Positions 50,037 through 58,616 of a DNA stretch of 64,000 bases are shown piece by piece. The translations under genes and the position numbers were made by a program. The stretch covers positions 78,258-142,257 of the forward strand of contig CAKSHC010000004.1 in assembly GCA_934456365.1 (NCBI GenBank), written 5' to 3'. The number at the start of each line of letters is the position of its first letter. Positions within the stretch are counted from its first letter, which is position 1. This DNA comes from an uncultured Eubacteriales bacterium (lineage in GTDB: Bacteria > Bacillota > Clostridia > Oscillospirales > UMGS1783). Below the pieces are notes generated by a model that had not been told where the DNA came from, searched no databases, and was given only the letters and a program-made list of their open reading frames with translations.

Positions 50037-50066
50037 TTGCGGTTGGCGCGGTCGAATTGCTACAAT
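50037..50066 (+). promoter_or_regulatory. promoter of the beta-propeller gene
   Basis: TTGCGG (50037-50042), 18-base spacer, TACAAT (50061-50066); divergent from the serpin promoter. Confidence 0.5.
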
Positions 50067-50084
50067 AAAGAAAAGAGGTGGATT

Positions 50085-51998
50085 ATGAAAACAACCGTTT
50101 TGACCCGGAAATTCGGAATCGGTCCCTGCATGGATGTTCAATCGTATCAGGGAAGGCTCTATGCCATACAAAACGCCCTGCAGTTTCCCGGCGGGCGGCT
50201 CTGCGTGCTTTCGCCGCAGGGGGAGCTTTTGGCCGCCTTTGAGGGGATCGGCAATGCCCGCCAGATCGAGATCCGCCGCGGCGTTGCTTTTGTGACGGCC
50301 CGCGCCGGCGGGCTCTGGATCTTCGATGTGCAGGAAAAGGAGCCCCGGCTGCTTTCGCATTATAAAACCATCGAATACGCCTGCGGGGTCACGCTGTATG
50401 CCCAGTATGCCTTTATCAGCTGCCGGCAGTATGGGGTGGAGGTTGTGGATGTGAGCGATCCGTCCCGGCCGGTGCACGCCCGGCTGATCCGTACCGGCGA
50501 GGTGCAGTCGTGCTGCGTGGCCGACGGCATTCTCTACGGCGGCATTTGGGGTACGATGCAGGTTCTGGCGGTGGATATCCGCGACCTGGCGCATCCCCGC
50601 ATTCTCTCGCGCATGAAGCTCGACGGGCGGGGCGACGGGGTTTGCGTGCGCGACGGGATCCTCTATGCCGCCTGCGGCCAGCATGCGCCCGGTCTGAAAA
50701 ACCCGACTGATACAAGCGATCCCTGCTTCGGCCACGGCAACGGGCTGGATCTTTACGACGTTTCCGATCCCGAGCGGCCGGTCAAGAAGGGGTTTGCCTC
50801 CTTCGGCTACGGGCATTCGATCCAGTACGATATGTGGGATGTCAATCTTTTCGGCGATCTGGTGGTCTGCAACGATTCGGTCTGCGGCGTGCGGGTGTTT
50901 GATCTTCAGGGAGAGCCGCAGTGGCGGCTTTCCTTCGACGATTCCAAAACGGCGGCGACCGGCGTCTGCTCCTGCGAGGGCGCGCTTTATATCGCCTCCA
51001 CCGCCGGGCTTTATCGGTTTGACGGGCTGAACTTTCCGGCGGTTTACCGCCACGATGTGCCGCCGAAGCCGTCGGTCTCCCGCGAGGGGCTGGAGGTGAG
51101 CGGTGTCGGGGTGGGGCTGCATTCGCTTTACCGGTCGGAGGATCCGGTGCTGGCTGTCTGCGCCGCCGGAGGCGGCGTGGCGCTGGCGCAGGCCGGAGGC
51201 GGTGTGGCGCTTTTGGACGAAGCCTACGCGCCTGTGACCCGGAAGGTTTTGCCGGGGATCGCCTGCGATGTGGACGCGCACGGGAAATTCCTTTATACGG
51301 CGCAGTCGGAAGAAGGCGTGTGGAAATGCCGGATGGAGGCGGGAGAAATTCTGCCGCTGGCGCATCGGAGCTTCCCCGATCCCGTGACCCAGCTCAAGCT
51401 TTCTCCGAGCGGGAAATTCCTGCTGGTGGGCTGCGGGGAAACCGAGATCTGCCTGCTGGACGCCGACACGCTGGAGGTGCTTTCGCGCCGCCCGCGCGAG
51501 CAGGGGCCGCTCTACGGCGGCAACTTCTGCTCCCACACTCTTTCAGACGGCACCATGCTCACCTTCTGGCATCGCGACGGGCTGGTCTGGATCAACCCGG
51601 ACGCCGGGGAGCGCGAATTCCACCACACCTTCTATCCCAAGCGCACCGGGTTTATCGGCTTCGGGCCGGAAAGCGGGTGCGATACCGACGGCGAGCGCAT
51701 CTATTACGGGCTGGACCGCGGGTATATTTTCCTGACCCGCCAGTCCTGCGAGATCGACGATCAACCCATCCATTCCTGCGAGGCGGCGCCCGACGGGAAG
51801 ATCCTTGTGGCCAAGGGCAGGATCTATGCGGCCGAGCGTGCCCGCGGCAAGCTGACGGTTTTGGATGTGTCCGATCCTTTGGCGCCCCGGGCGCTGGCTG
51901 AGGCGACGGTCAACTGCTCGCCGGAAAAGCCGGTGGAGATCGGCGGAAAGATCCTCCTGCCGGCCTGGTACGGCGGATTGATGGAAATCAACGTATGA
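50085..51998 (+). CDS. LVIVD-repeat beta-propeller protein of unknown function
   Basis: A 637-residue protein without signal peptide. It contains repeated beta-propeller blades of the LVIVD type: YGVEVVDVSDPSRPVHARL, MQVLAVDIRDLAHPRILSRM, GLDLYDVSDPERPVKKG and a late LTVLDVSDPLAPRALAE. The C-terminal third also has WD40-like strands (TQLKLSPSGKFLLVGCGE). Such propellers bind partners or ligands, and no catalytic site is evident. The ATG at 50085 has AGAGGTGG upstream. It stands alone, so context gives no clue. Confidence 0.75.
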   Translation: MKTTVLTRKFGIGPCMDVQSYQGRLYAIQNALQFPGGRLCVLSPQGELLAAFEGIGNARQIEIRRGVAFVTARAGGLWIFDVQEKEPRLLSHYKTIEYACGVTLYAQYAFISCRQYGVEVVDVSDPSRPVHARLIRTGEVQSCCVADGILYGGIWGTMQVLAVDIRDLAHPRILSRMKLDGRGDGVCVRDGILYAACGQHAPGLKNPTDTSDPCFGHGNGLDLYDVSDPERPVKKGFASFGYGHSIQYDMWDVNLFGDLVVCNDSVCGVRVFDLQGEPQWRLSFDDSKTAATGVCSCEGALYIASTAGLYRFDGLNFPAVYRHDVPPKPSVSREGLEVSGVGVGLHSLYRSEDPVLAVCAAGGGVALAQAGGGVALLDEAYAPVTRKVLPGIACDVDAHGKFLYTAQSEEGVWKCRMEAGEILPLAHRSFPDPVTQLKLSPSGKFLLVGCGETEICLLDADTLEVLSRRPREQGPLYGGNFCSHTLSDGTMLTFWHRDGLVWINPDAGEREFHHTFYPKRTGFIGFGPESGCDTDGERIYYGLDRGYIFLTRQSCEIDDQPIHSCEAAPDGKILVAKGRIYAAERARGKLTVLDVSDPLAPRALAEATVNCSPEKPVEIGGKILLPAWYGGLMEINV

Positions 51999-52002
51999 AA
52001 AA

Positions 52003-52037
52003 AGCGGTTCTCGATTTTTCGAGAACCGCTCATCTTT
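52003..52037. terminator. bidirectional terminator between propeller and transketolase genes
   Basis: AGCGGTTCTCGA-TTTT-TCGAGAACCGCT, with TTTTTTT downstream and AAAAAA upstream. Confidence 0.85.
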
Positions 52038-52043
52038 TTTTGC

Positions 52044-52973
52044 TTATCGGCCGAGCATTTTGCGCGCTTCCTGCGCGATGTGCGAGGCGCAGAGCCCGTA
52101 GAGCTCGAGCACTTTGCGCGCCGGGCCGGATTTCCCGTATTTATCCTCCACGCCGATGCGCTTGAGGCGCGCCGGCGCTTCCTCGGTCAGCACCTCGGCC
52201 ACAGCCGAGCCCAGCCCGCCGATGATCGAATGCTCCTCGGCGGTGAGGATGCCGCCGGTTTCCTTTGCGGCGGCCACGATGGCCTCGCGGTCGATCGGCT
52301 TGATGGTAAACATATCGATCACACGGATCGAAATGCCCTCGGCGGCCAGCTCTTCGGCGGCGGCCAGGGCCTCCTGCACCATCAGACCGCAGGCGATCAC
52401 CGTCAGGTCGCGGCCCTCGCGCAGGGTTTTGGCGCGTCCGATCTCGAAGGTTTCGCCCTCCTCGTAAACCGGCCCCACGGCCAGGCGGCCCAGGCGGGTA
52501 TAGGTCGGATGCGGCAGACGGGCCACCTGAGGAATGAGCGCATGGGTGCAGACGGCGTCGGCCGGGTTGAGCACGATCATGCCCGGGATGGTGCGCATCA
52601 GGGCCATATCCTCGCAGCACTGGTGGGTGGCGCCGTCTTCGCCGACCGAAATGCCGGCATGGGTGGCGCAGATGTTGACGGGAAGGTGGGGATAGCCGAT
52701 GGAATTGCGCACCTGCTCATAGGCGCGCCCCGCGGCAAACATGGCAAAGGACGAGCAGAAAACGGTTTCGCCGCAGGCGGCCAGCCCGGCGGCCACGCCC
52801 ATCATATTGCTCTCGGCGATCCCGCAGTCGAAAAACATTTCGGGATGCGCTTTCTTGAACATCGCCGTTTGGGTGGCGGCGGCCAGGTCGGCGTCGAGCA
52901 CCACGATTCTTTCTTTTTCGGCGAGCTGGCAGATGGCCTCGCCGTAGGCCTTTCTCGTTGCAATATCAGCCAT
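52044..52973 (-). CDS. transketolase, C-terminal subunit
   Basis: A 309-residue protein equal to the C-terminal half of transketolase: the pyrimidine-binding domain with catalytic Glu in DCGIAESNMMGVAAGLA, and the terminal domain (SIRVIDMFTIKPID). It pairs with the N-terminal subunit encoded directly upstream, the two genes overlapping by 8 bases. Split transketolases are common in Firmicutes and archaea. Role: pentose phosphate carbon exchange, possibly linked to the ribokinase and GH10 genes elsewhere in the window. Confidence 0.93.
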   Translation of the reverse strand: MADIATRKAYGEAICQLAEKERIVVLDADLAAATQTAMFKKAHPEMFFDCGIAESNMMGVAAGLAACGETVFCSSFAMFAAGRAYEQVRNSIGYPHLPVNICATHAGISVGEDGATHQCCEDMALMRTIPGMIVLNPADAVCTHALIPQVARLPHPTYTRLGRLAVGPVYEEGETFEIGRAKTLREGRDLTVIACGLMVQEALAAAEELAAEGISIRVIDMFTIKPIDREAIVAAAKETGGILTAEEHSIIGGLGSAVAEVLTEEAPARLKRIGVEDKYGKSGPARKVLELYGLCASHIAQEARKMLGR

Positions 52974-53820
52974 CGATTTGCGCCTCCCATTCTTCGCAGG
53001 TTGCCCGAAGCTCTTTCAGGGCCTCTTCCATTTGCTCGGCATTGGGCGGGTTGCCGTGCCAGGAGCAGACATTCTCCATATACGAAACGCCCTTGCCCTT
53101 GACGGTGTGCAGAACGATCGCGGTCGGCCGGTCGGTGCAGGCGCGCGCCGCCCGGAGCGCTTCTTCGATGGCTTCCATATCGTTGCCGTCGATCTCCAAA
53201 ACGTTCAGGTTGAAGGCTTTGAGCTTTTCGCCGATCGGCAGGGAAGACATGACCTCGGTGATCGGCCCGTCGATCTGAAGGCCGTTGTAGTCGACCATCA
53301 CGCAGAGGTTGGTCAGCTTATGATGGGCGGCAAACATCATGGCCTCCCACACCTGGCCTTCTTCGATCTCGCCGTCGCCCAAAAGGGTGTAGACCCGGTA
53401 GTTGCGCCCCTGGAGCCTGGCCGCCAAAGCCATGCCGCAGGCCGCCGAAACACCCTGGCCCAAAGACCCGGTCGACATATCCACGCCCGGGATGGCTTTC
53501 ATATCGGGGTGGCCCTGCAGAATGGAATCCGGCTGCCGCAGCGTTTTGAGCAGCGCCGGATCAAAATAGCCGCGCAGCGCCAGCACCGAGTAAAGCGCGG
53601 GAGCCGCATGGCCCTTCGAGAGAACAAACCGGTCGCGGTCCGGGTTTTTCGGATCGCGGGGGTCGATCTGCATCTCCTTGTTGTAAAGATAGGTCAAAAC
53701 GTCCATGCAGGAAAGGGAGCCGCCCGGATGCCCGGAGTGCGCCGTGCCGATTGCTTCCACAGCCAGCATCCGCCCCTTCTGCGCCAGAACCTGCAAGCGC
53801 AGGCGTTCGTTCTTGTCCAT
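52966..53820 (-). CDS. transketolase, N-terminal subunit
   Basis: A 284-residue thiamine-diphosphate-binding subunit: GTAHSGHPGGSLSCMDVL near residue 25, GSLGQGVSAACGMALA, and the ThDP/Mg motif GDGEIEEGQVWEAM ... CVMVDYNGLQIDG near residue 150. The ATG at 53820 with GGAGGG is chosen; longer in-frame starts overlap the promoter. Confidence 0.94.
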   Translation of the reverse strand: MDKNERLRLQVLAQKGRMLAVEAIGTAHSGHPGGSLSCMDVLTYLYNKEMQIDPRDPKNPDRDRFVLSKGHAAPALYSVLALRGYFDPALLKTLRQPDSILQGHPDMKAIPGVDMSTGSLGQGVSAACGMALAARLQGRNYRVYTLLGDGEIEEGQVWEAMMFAAHHKLTNLCVMVDYNGLQIDGPITEVMSSLPIGEKLKAFNLNVLEIDGNDMEAIEEALRAARACTDRPTAIVLHTVKGKGVSYMENVCSWHGNPPNAEQMEEALKELRATCEEWEAQIDG

Positions 53821-53848
53821 GTTTTCCCTCCAGATTTGGTATAAAATT

Positions 53849-53877
53849 ATTATAGAATAGTTTCTCCAAAAGTGCAA
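53849..53877 (-). promoter_or_regulatory. promoter of the transketolase genes
   Basis: Minus strand TTGCAC (53872-53877), 17-base spacer, TATAAT (53849-53854). The -35 lies in one arm of GCAAGAG-CATC-CTCTTGC (53874-53891). Confidence 0.75.
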
Positions 53878-53887
53878 GAGCATCCTC

Positions 53888-53916
53888 TTGCAAATTCCGT
53901 CAAAATGTGCTATGCT
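53888..53916 (+). promoter_or_regulatory. promoter of the riboswitch-folT unit
   Basis: TTGCAA (53888-53893), 17-base spacer, TATGCT (53911-53916), back to back with the transketolase promoter. Confidence 0.6.
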
Positions 53917-53924
53917 GTCCGTTG

Positions 53925-54022
53925 GAATACAGAGTAGACGGCAAGCGTTAAGTGCTGCGGGATGGGAAGTCGCCCGCGGACGAAAGCGAAAGCTGCGGTG
54001 AGCCGTCGCATCCGCTGTATGA
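53925..54022 (+). promoter_or_regulatory. tetrahydrofolate (THF) riboswitch
   Basis: The sequence follows the THF-I aptamer: closing stem ATACAG (53927-53932) / CTGTAT (54015-54020), GAGTAGACGGC next to it, GCGTTAAGTG, GGGATGGGAAGTCGCCC, ACGAAAGCG and the conserved GCGGTGAGCCGTCGCATCCG 3' half. It sits directly ahead of folT, the usual target. The downstream stretch has a small hairpin (CGGAAAT-GT-ATTTCCG) and the ribosome binding site AAAGGAGG, so control is probably at translation. Confidence 0.92.
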
Positions 54023-54068
54023 GCCTCTCGGAGCGGAAATGTATTTCCGGTAAAGGAGGTCTTTTTTT

Positions 54069-54578
54069 ATGCTCAAAAAAATGGTTCGGACGGCGGTGCT
54101 CACAGCGCTTGCCGTGGTGCTCACCCGCTGCCTGCCCACCTCGGCGGCCGTGGCTCTTTTCGGGCTTTCGCCGCTCACGGTGCGCTTTTCCTTCGGGCTG
54201 ATCGCCGTGTATCTCTGCGCGCTTGTCTGCGGCGCGCCCTACGGGGCTGCCTGCGCGGCGCTGGCCGATTTCATCGGCTATCTCATCAACCCCATGGGGG
54301 GCGCCTATTTCTTCCCGATGACGCTCACGGCCGCCCTCGGCGGCGGGCTCTGCGGGCTGATCGCCGGCAGAAAGGGAACGCTCTGGCGTTCTTTTGCGGC
54401 CATCCCCGCCGCCGCGCTGACCACCAATTTTCTCAACACCTTCCTGATTGCGATGCTCTACGATCTCGATCCCTGGAAGATCCTGCCCGCCAGGCTGGCT
54501 TCGGCGGCGATTATGTCGGTTGTGTATCTGATCGTAATCCCGCTGCGGCGGCTGATCGAGAAAAATACCGGGCTTTGA
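54069..54578 (+). CDS. folT: folate ECF transporter S component
   Basis: A 169-residue membrane protein with about six helices. FolT-type features: LTVRFSFGLIAVYLCALVCG, ADFIGYLINPMGGAYFFPMT and a C-terminal AALTTNFLNTFLIAMLY. It binds reduced folates and relies on an EcfAAT module elsewhere in the genome. The THF riboswitch directly upstream is strong independent support for the ligand. AAAGGAGG lies 9 bases before the ATG. Confidence 0.92.
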   Translation: MLKKMVRTAVLTALAVVLTRCLPTSAAVALFGLSPLTVRFSFGLIAVYLCALVCGAPYGAACAALADFIGYLINPMGGAYFFPMTLTAALGGGLCGLIAGRKGTLWRSFAAIPAAALTTNFLNTFLIAMLYDLDPWKILPARLASAAIMSVVYLIVIPLRRLIEKNTGL

Positions 54579-54586
54579 TCTGCGCG

Positions 54587-54618
54587 CAAAAAAGGCGAGC
54601 CATGCGGCTCGCTTTTTT
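54587..54618. terminator. bidirectional terminator between folT and tyrS
   Basis: GCGAGCC-ATGC-GGCTCGC with AAAAAA before and TTTTTT after. Confidence 0.85.
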
Positions 54619-54625
54619 CTTTTCT

Positions 54626-55843
54626 TTATTTCAGGATCGCGCGGTGGAACACCTTTTTGCCGCGGCGGATCTTCACGCCACTTTGCAGCGCCTCGCGGGA
54701 AACGATCCGATCGATCTCCTCGACCCGCTCGCCGTCGAGCATCACGCCGCCCTGCAGAATCAGCCGGCGCGCCTCGCCCTTGGAGGGAGACAGCGAACAG
54801 GCCATCATCAGGTCGATGATGCCGAGGCCTTCGGCGGGCACGTCGGAAAGCTCGGTGGTGGGCATCTGACTGTCGTCCCCGCCGCCGGCAAAGAGCGAGA
54901 GGGAGGTCTGCCGCGCCTTCTGGGCTTCCTCGTCGCCATGGACCAGGCGGGTCAGCTCGAAGGCGAGGATATCCTTTTTCTTGTTGATGCGGGAACCGTC
55001 CCAGCTCTCCATGGCGCGGATCTCTTCCAGGGGGAGGAAGGTGAGCATTTTGAGGCATTTCATCACATCGGCGTCGTCCACATTGCGCCAATACTGATAA
55101 AATTCGAAGGGAGAGGTTTTCTGCGGATCGAGCCAAACGGCGCCCTTGCCGGTTTTACCCATCTTTTTGCCCTCGCTGTTGAGCAGGAGGGTGATGGTCA
55201 TGGCGTAAGCGTCGTCGCCTGTTTTGCGGCGGATCAGCTCGGTGCCGCCGAGCATGTTGCTCCACTGATCGTCGCCGCCGAACTGCATGTTGCAGCCGTA
55301 GTGGGTGTGGAGATAATAGAAGTCAAAGGACTGCATGATCATGTAGTTGAATTCCAGAAAGCTCAGGCCCTTTTCCATGCGCTGCTTATAGCATTCGGCG
55401 CGCAGCATGTTGTTGACCGAGAAGCAGGCCCCGACCTCGCGCAGGAGCTCGACATACTTGAGATCAAGCAGCCAGTCGGCGTTGTTGACCATAACGGCCT
55501 TGTCCGGACCGAATTCGATGAAGCGCTCCATCTGCCGCTTGAAGCAGGCGCAGTTGTGGGCGATGGTTTCCGGCGTCATCATCGAGCGCAGGTCGCTGCG
55601 GCCCGAGGGATCGCCGATGTAGCCGGTGCCGCCGCCGATCAGAACGATCGGCCGGTTGCCGGCCATCTGCAGGCGCTTCATCAGGCAAAGCGCCATGAAA
55701 TGCCCGACATGCAGAGAATCCGCCGTCGGGTCAAAGCCGATGTAAAAGCGCGCGCCGCCGCCGTTGATGAGGGAGCGGATCTCCGCCTCGTCCGTCACCT
55801 GCGCGATCAGGCCGCGCTCGCAAAGCTCTTCATAAATACCCAT
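54626..55843 (-). CDS. tyrS: tyrosine--tRNA ligase
   Basis: A 405-residue class I synthetase. HIGH-like signature DSLHVGHFMAL near residue 45, tyrosine-site motif NFMIMQSFDFYY variant, QFGGDDQWSNM, and KMGKTGKGA (KMSKS-like). The C-terminal S4 RNA-binding domain (about 340-405, GEARRLILQGGVMLDGERVE) is present. The ATG at 55843 is used because the next upstream ATG (55873) lies inside the -10 box. No T-box leader precedes it, unlike many Firmicute tyrS genes. Confidence 0.96.
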   Translation of the reverse strand: MGIYEELCERGLIAQVTDEAEIRSLINGGGARFYIGFDPTADSLHVGHFMALCLMKRLQMAGNRPIVLIGGGTGYIGDPSGRSDLRSMMTPETIAHNCACFKRQMERFIEFGPDKAVMVNNADWLLDLKYVELLREVGACFSVNNMLRAECYKQRMEKGLSFLEFNYMIMQSFDFYYLHTHYGCNMQFGGDDQWSNMLGGTELIRRKTGDDAYAMTITLLLNSEGKKMGKTGKGAVWLDPQKTSPFEFYQYWRNVDDADVMKCLKMLTFLPLEEIRAMESWDGSRINKKKDILAFELTRLVHGDEEAQKARQTSLSLFAGGGDDSQMPTTELSDVPAEGLGIIDLMMACSLSPSKGEARRLILQGGVMLDGERVEEIDRIVSREALQSGVKIRRGKKVFHRAILK

Positions 55844-55871
55844 ACTCCACCTCGTTTGTTCATTCTTATTC

Positions 55872-55899
55872 ATTATAGCACGCATTTCGCAAAAAACAA
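55872..55899 (-). promoter_or_regulatory. promoter of tyrS
   Basis: Minus strand TTGTTT (55894-55899), 16-base spacer, TATAAT (55872-55877). Confidence 0.65.
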
Positions 55900-55909
55900 C
55901 CCCCGTTCG

Positions 55910-55939
55910 TTGACAAACTCCGCCCTGAAATGCTACACT
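55910..55939 (+). promoter_or_regulatory. promoter of the feo operon
   Basis: TTGACA (55910-55915), 18-base spacer, TACACT (55934-55939). No Fur box was recognised in it. Confidence 0.7.
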
Positions 55940-55963
55940 GTTTGCAGAAAAGGAGGGGACGGC

Positions 55964-56194
55964 ATGACCTTAAACGAATTGCCGGTCGGAAAAAGCGGCG
56001 TGATCGCGGCGGTGGGCGGCGAGGGAGCCCTGCGGCTTCGGCTTCTGGATATGGGACTGATTCCCCGCACCCGGGTGACCGTTCAGAAAATCGCGCCCAT
56101 GGGCGACCCGATGGAGATCCGTGTGCGCGGATACGAGCTCACCCTCCGTCTGGAAGACGCTCAGAAAATCGAAATACGGGAGGCGGAGGCATGA
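55964..56194 (+). CDS. feoA: ferrous iron transport protein A
   Basis: A 76-residue SH3-like protein (LNELPVGKSGVIAAVGGEGA, RLLDMGLIPRTRVTV, MEIRVRGYELTLR). It assists FeoB in Fe(II) import at the cytoplasmic face. AGGAGG precedes the ATG at 55964, and its end overlaps feoB by four bases (ATGA). Confidence 0.95.
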   Translation: MTLNELPVGKSGVIAAVGGEGALRLRLLDMGLIPRTRVTVQKIAPMGDPMEIRVRGYELTLRLEDAQKIEIREAEA

Positions 56195-58200
56195 ATCTGG
56201 CTTTGGCCGGCAATCAGAACTGCGGCAAGACCACGCTTTTCAACGCCCTCACCGGGCAGAATCAGCACGTGGGCAACTTCCCCGGCGTGACGGTGGATCA
56301 GAAGTCCGGCGAGGTGCGCGGAGTGAAGGGATGCACGATCGTGGATCTCCCCGGGATCTACTCCATCCGCCCCTACACGCAGGAGGAGATCGTTTCGCGC
56401 GATTATATCCTCGGCGGGCATGTGGACGGGATTGTGAACATCGTGGACGCGACCAATATCGAGCGCAATCTTTACCTCACGCTTCAGCTTCTGGAGCTGC
56501 GCCTGCCGATGGTGGTGGCTCTTAATATGATGGATGAGGTGCGCGCCAACGGCGGCACCGTCAACATCGCCGAGATGAGCCGGGCGCTGGGGGTGCCCGT
56601 GGTGCCCATCAGCGCGGCCAAGGGCGAGGGGATCGCCGAGCTGACCGAAAAAATTGTGCAGACGGTGGAAAGCCGCACCCTTCCCGCCGTTTGGGATTTC
56701 TGCGCGGAGGGCAACCCCGTTCATCGCTGCATCCACGCCACCGTCCACCTGATCGAGGATCATGCGCAAAGAGCCGGGATCCCCGTCCGCTTTGCGGCGG
56801 TGAAGCTGATCGAGGGCGACGAGAGCGTGGGGGAGCGGCTGCGGCTGGATGAAAACGAGCGGGAAGCAATCGAGCACGGGATTGTTCAGATGGAAGCGGA
56901 AACCGGGCTCGACCGCAACGCCGCCCTGGCCGATATGCGCTATTCCTTTATCGAAGGAATCGTGGCGCGCGCGGTGGTCAAGTCCCAGGAAAGCCGCGAG
57001 CACCGGCGCAGCATGGCCATCGACCGGGTGCTGACCGGGAAGTACACCGCCATTCCCTGCTTTTTGGGGGTGATGCTGCTGGTTTTCTGGCTGACCTTTG
57101 ATGTGATCGGAAACCGGTTGTCCGACCTGCTCTCGCTGGGGATCGACGCGCTTTCGGGTGTGGTGAATTCGGCGCTGGTGGCTTACGGGATCAACCCCGT
57201 GGTGCGCTCTCTGGTGATCGACGGGGTGTTTACCGGGGTGGGCAGTGTGCTTTCTTTTCTGCCGATTGTGGTGACTCTGTTTTTCTTTCTGTCGGTTCTG
57301 GAAGATACCGGCTATATGGCGAGAGTCGCTTTTGTGATGGATCGGGCGCTGAGGCGGATCGGGCTTTCGGGGCGCAGCTTTGTGCCCATGCTCATCGGCT
57401 TTGGCTGCACGGTGCCCGCCATTCTTTCGGCCCGCACCCTGGCCAGCGACCGCGACCGGAAGATGACGATCCTTCTCACCCCGTATATGAGCTGCTCGGC
57501 AAAGATCCCCATCTACGCCGTTTTTTCGGCGGCCTTTTTCCCGCGCCACGCGGCGCTGGTGATGATCGGGCTGTATGTGGGGGGAATTTTGCTGGGGATT
57601 CTGATGGCGCTGATTTTTCAGCACACGATCTTTCGCGGCAAGCCGGTTCCCTTTGTGATGGAGCTGCCCAACTACCGTCTTCCTTCGCCGCGCACGGTGG
57701 GGCTGCTTTTGTGGGAAAAGGCGCGCGATTTTCTGCAAAGAGCCTTTACCGTGATCTTTTTGGCGTCGCTGGTGATCTGGTTTTTGCAAACCTTTGATCT
57801 GCGGCTCAATGTGGTTTCGGATTCCTCGCAAAGCCTGCTGGCTCTGGTTGGCCGTCTGCTGGCGCCGCTTTTTGCGCCCCTGGGGTTTGGGGACTGGCGG
57901 ATCTGTACGGCGCTGGTCGCCGGATTCACGGCCAAGGAGGCCGTTGTCAGCACCCTCGCTGTGCTCTGCGGCACGACGGTCGGCGCGCTGGGGGCCTCGC
58001 TCGGGACGCTGTTTCGCCCGCTGTCGGCGCTCAGTTTCCTGGTGTTTACGCTTTTGTATACTCCTTGTGTGGCCGCCGTGGCCACGGCGCGGCGCGAGCT
58101 GGGCTCCCGTCGGGCAACGGCCGGTATGGTGGCGCTCCAATGCGTGGTGGCCTGGGTTTGTTCTTTCCTGGTGTATCAGATCGGGAGCCTTTTTGTATGA
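56191..58200 (+). CDS. feoB: ferrous iron transport protein B
   Basis: A 669-residue Fe(II) importer. The cytosolic G domain has G1 GNQNCGKTT (residues 7-15; canonical proteins have Pro for the first Gln), G3 DLPG and G4 NMMD, then a helical domain. The membrane part (from about 285) has two Gate segments (VLEDTGYMARVAFVMDRAL and GFGCTVPAILSARTL). The ATG at 56191 overlaps the feoA stop and is followed by a small partner gene, again with ATGA overlap. Confidence 0.96.
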   Translation: MNLALAGNQNCGKTTLFNALTGQNQHVGNFPGVTVDQKSGEVRGVKGCTIVDLPGIYSIRPYTQEEIVSRDYILGGHVDGIVNIVDATNIERNLYLTLQLLELRLPMVVALNMMDEVRANGGTVNIAEMSRALGVPVVPISAAKGEGIAELTEKIVQTVESRTLPAVWDFCAEGNPVHRCIHATVHLIEDHAQRAGIPVRFAAVKLIEGDESVGERLRLDENEREAIEHGIVQMEAETGLDRNAALADMRYSFIEGIVARAVVKSQESREHRRSMAIDRVLTGKYTAIPCFLGVMLLVFWLTFDVIGNRLSDLLSLGIDALSGVVNSALVAYGINPVVRSLVIDGVFTGVGSVLSFLPIVVTLFFFLSVLEDTGYMARVAFVMDRALRRIGLSGRSFVPMLIGFGCTVPAILSARTLASDRDRKMTILLTPYMSCSAKIPIYAVFSAAFFPRHAALVMIGLYVGGILLGILMALIFQHTIFRGKPVPFVMELPNYRLPSPRTVGLLLWEKARDFLQRAFTVIFLASLVIWFLQTFDLRLNVVSDSSQSLLALVGRLLAPLFAPLGFGDWRICTALVAGFTAKEAVVSTLAVLCGTTVGALGASLGTLFRPLSALSFLVFTLLYTPCVAAVATARRELGSRRATAGMVALQCVVAWVCSFLVYQIGSLFV

Positions 58201-58337
58201 GCGCGGGCGACTGGATCGTTCTGGCCCTTCTGGGGCTGGCCGCGGCGCTGGGGCTTCGGCGGCTTTGCCGGAGGGAAAGCGGCTGCGGCGACTGCGCCCG
58301 ATGCTGGAGAAACTGTTCGAAAAAAGAGAGGGAATGA
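58197..58337 (+). CDS. FeoB-associated Cys-rich membrane protein
   Basis: A 46-residue protein: one transmembrane helix (DWIVLALLGLAAALGL) and a Cys-rich tail CRRESGCGDCARCWRNC. Small proteins of this kind regularly follow feoB in Firmicutes and may bind iron or the FeoB complex. It overlaps feoB by four bases and the terminator covers its stop codon. Confidence 0.88.
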   Translation: MSAGDWIVLALLGLAAALGLRRLCRRESGCGDCARCWRNCSKKERE

Positions 58338-58358
58338 GCGATTCCCTCTTCTTTTTTT
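58327..58358 (+). terminator. terminator of the feo operon
   Basis: AGAGGGAAT-GAGCG-ATTCCCTCT, then TCTTTTTTT. Confidence 0.85.
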
Positions 58359-58412
58359 GCCCGGTGACTCCCTTTGCCCGGCGGCATAGGCTATAGGGTG
58401 GAGGTGATCTTC

Positions 58413-58616
58413 ATGCAGGAAATTTTCATCCGTGTTTCCTCGCCCACCTATGCCCAGAAGGCGGCCCGGCTTTTACGGGCGGCCGGGATCTCCTACCGGA
58501 TTGTGCGCGTGTCCCGCCGCACGGGCTGTGGGGCCGATGTGCAGGTTCTGGATCGGGATTACGGCGAGGCGCTGCGGATTTTGAAGGAGGGCGGCGTGCG
58601 TGTGGTATCTGGATAA
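58413..58616 (+). CDS. DUF3343 family protein (putative Se/S carrier-like)
   Basis: A 67-residue protein. The start (EIFIRVSSPTYAQKAARLLR), the PxR-like turn and the RTGCGADVQV motif with one conserved Cys match the DUF3343 family, proposed to carry sulfur or selenium. The near-ideal site GGAGGTGAT (58400-58408) fixes the ATG. Its end overlaps the next gene, a cysteine-desulfurase-like enzyme, by 17 bases, a pairing consistent with persulfide or selenium transfer. No clear promoter between the feo terminator and this gene. Confidence 0.75.
   Translation: MQEIFIRVSSPTYAQKAARLLRAAGISYRIVRVSRRTGCGADVQVLDRDYGEALRILKEGGVRVVSG

Noticed and set aside
55844..55920. T-box leader for tyrS
   Set aside because: Only about 30 bases lie between the -10 and the start codon, too short for a T-box; the lysS and serC upstream regions are also too short.
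54575..55963. Long plus-strand frame running into feoA from inside the tyrS region
   Set aside because: feoA homology, ribosome binding site and promoter place the start at 55964; the upstream part is the shadow of tyrS.
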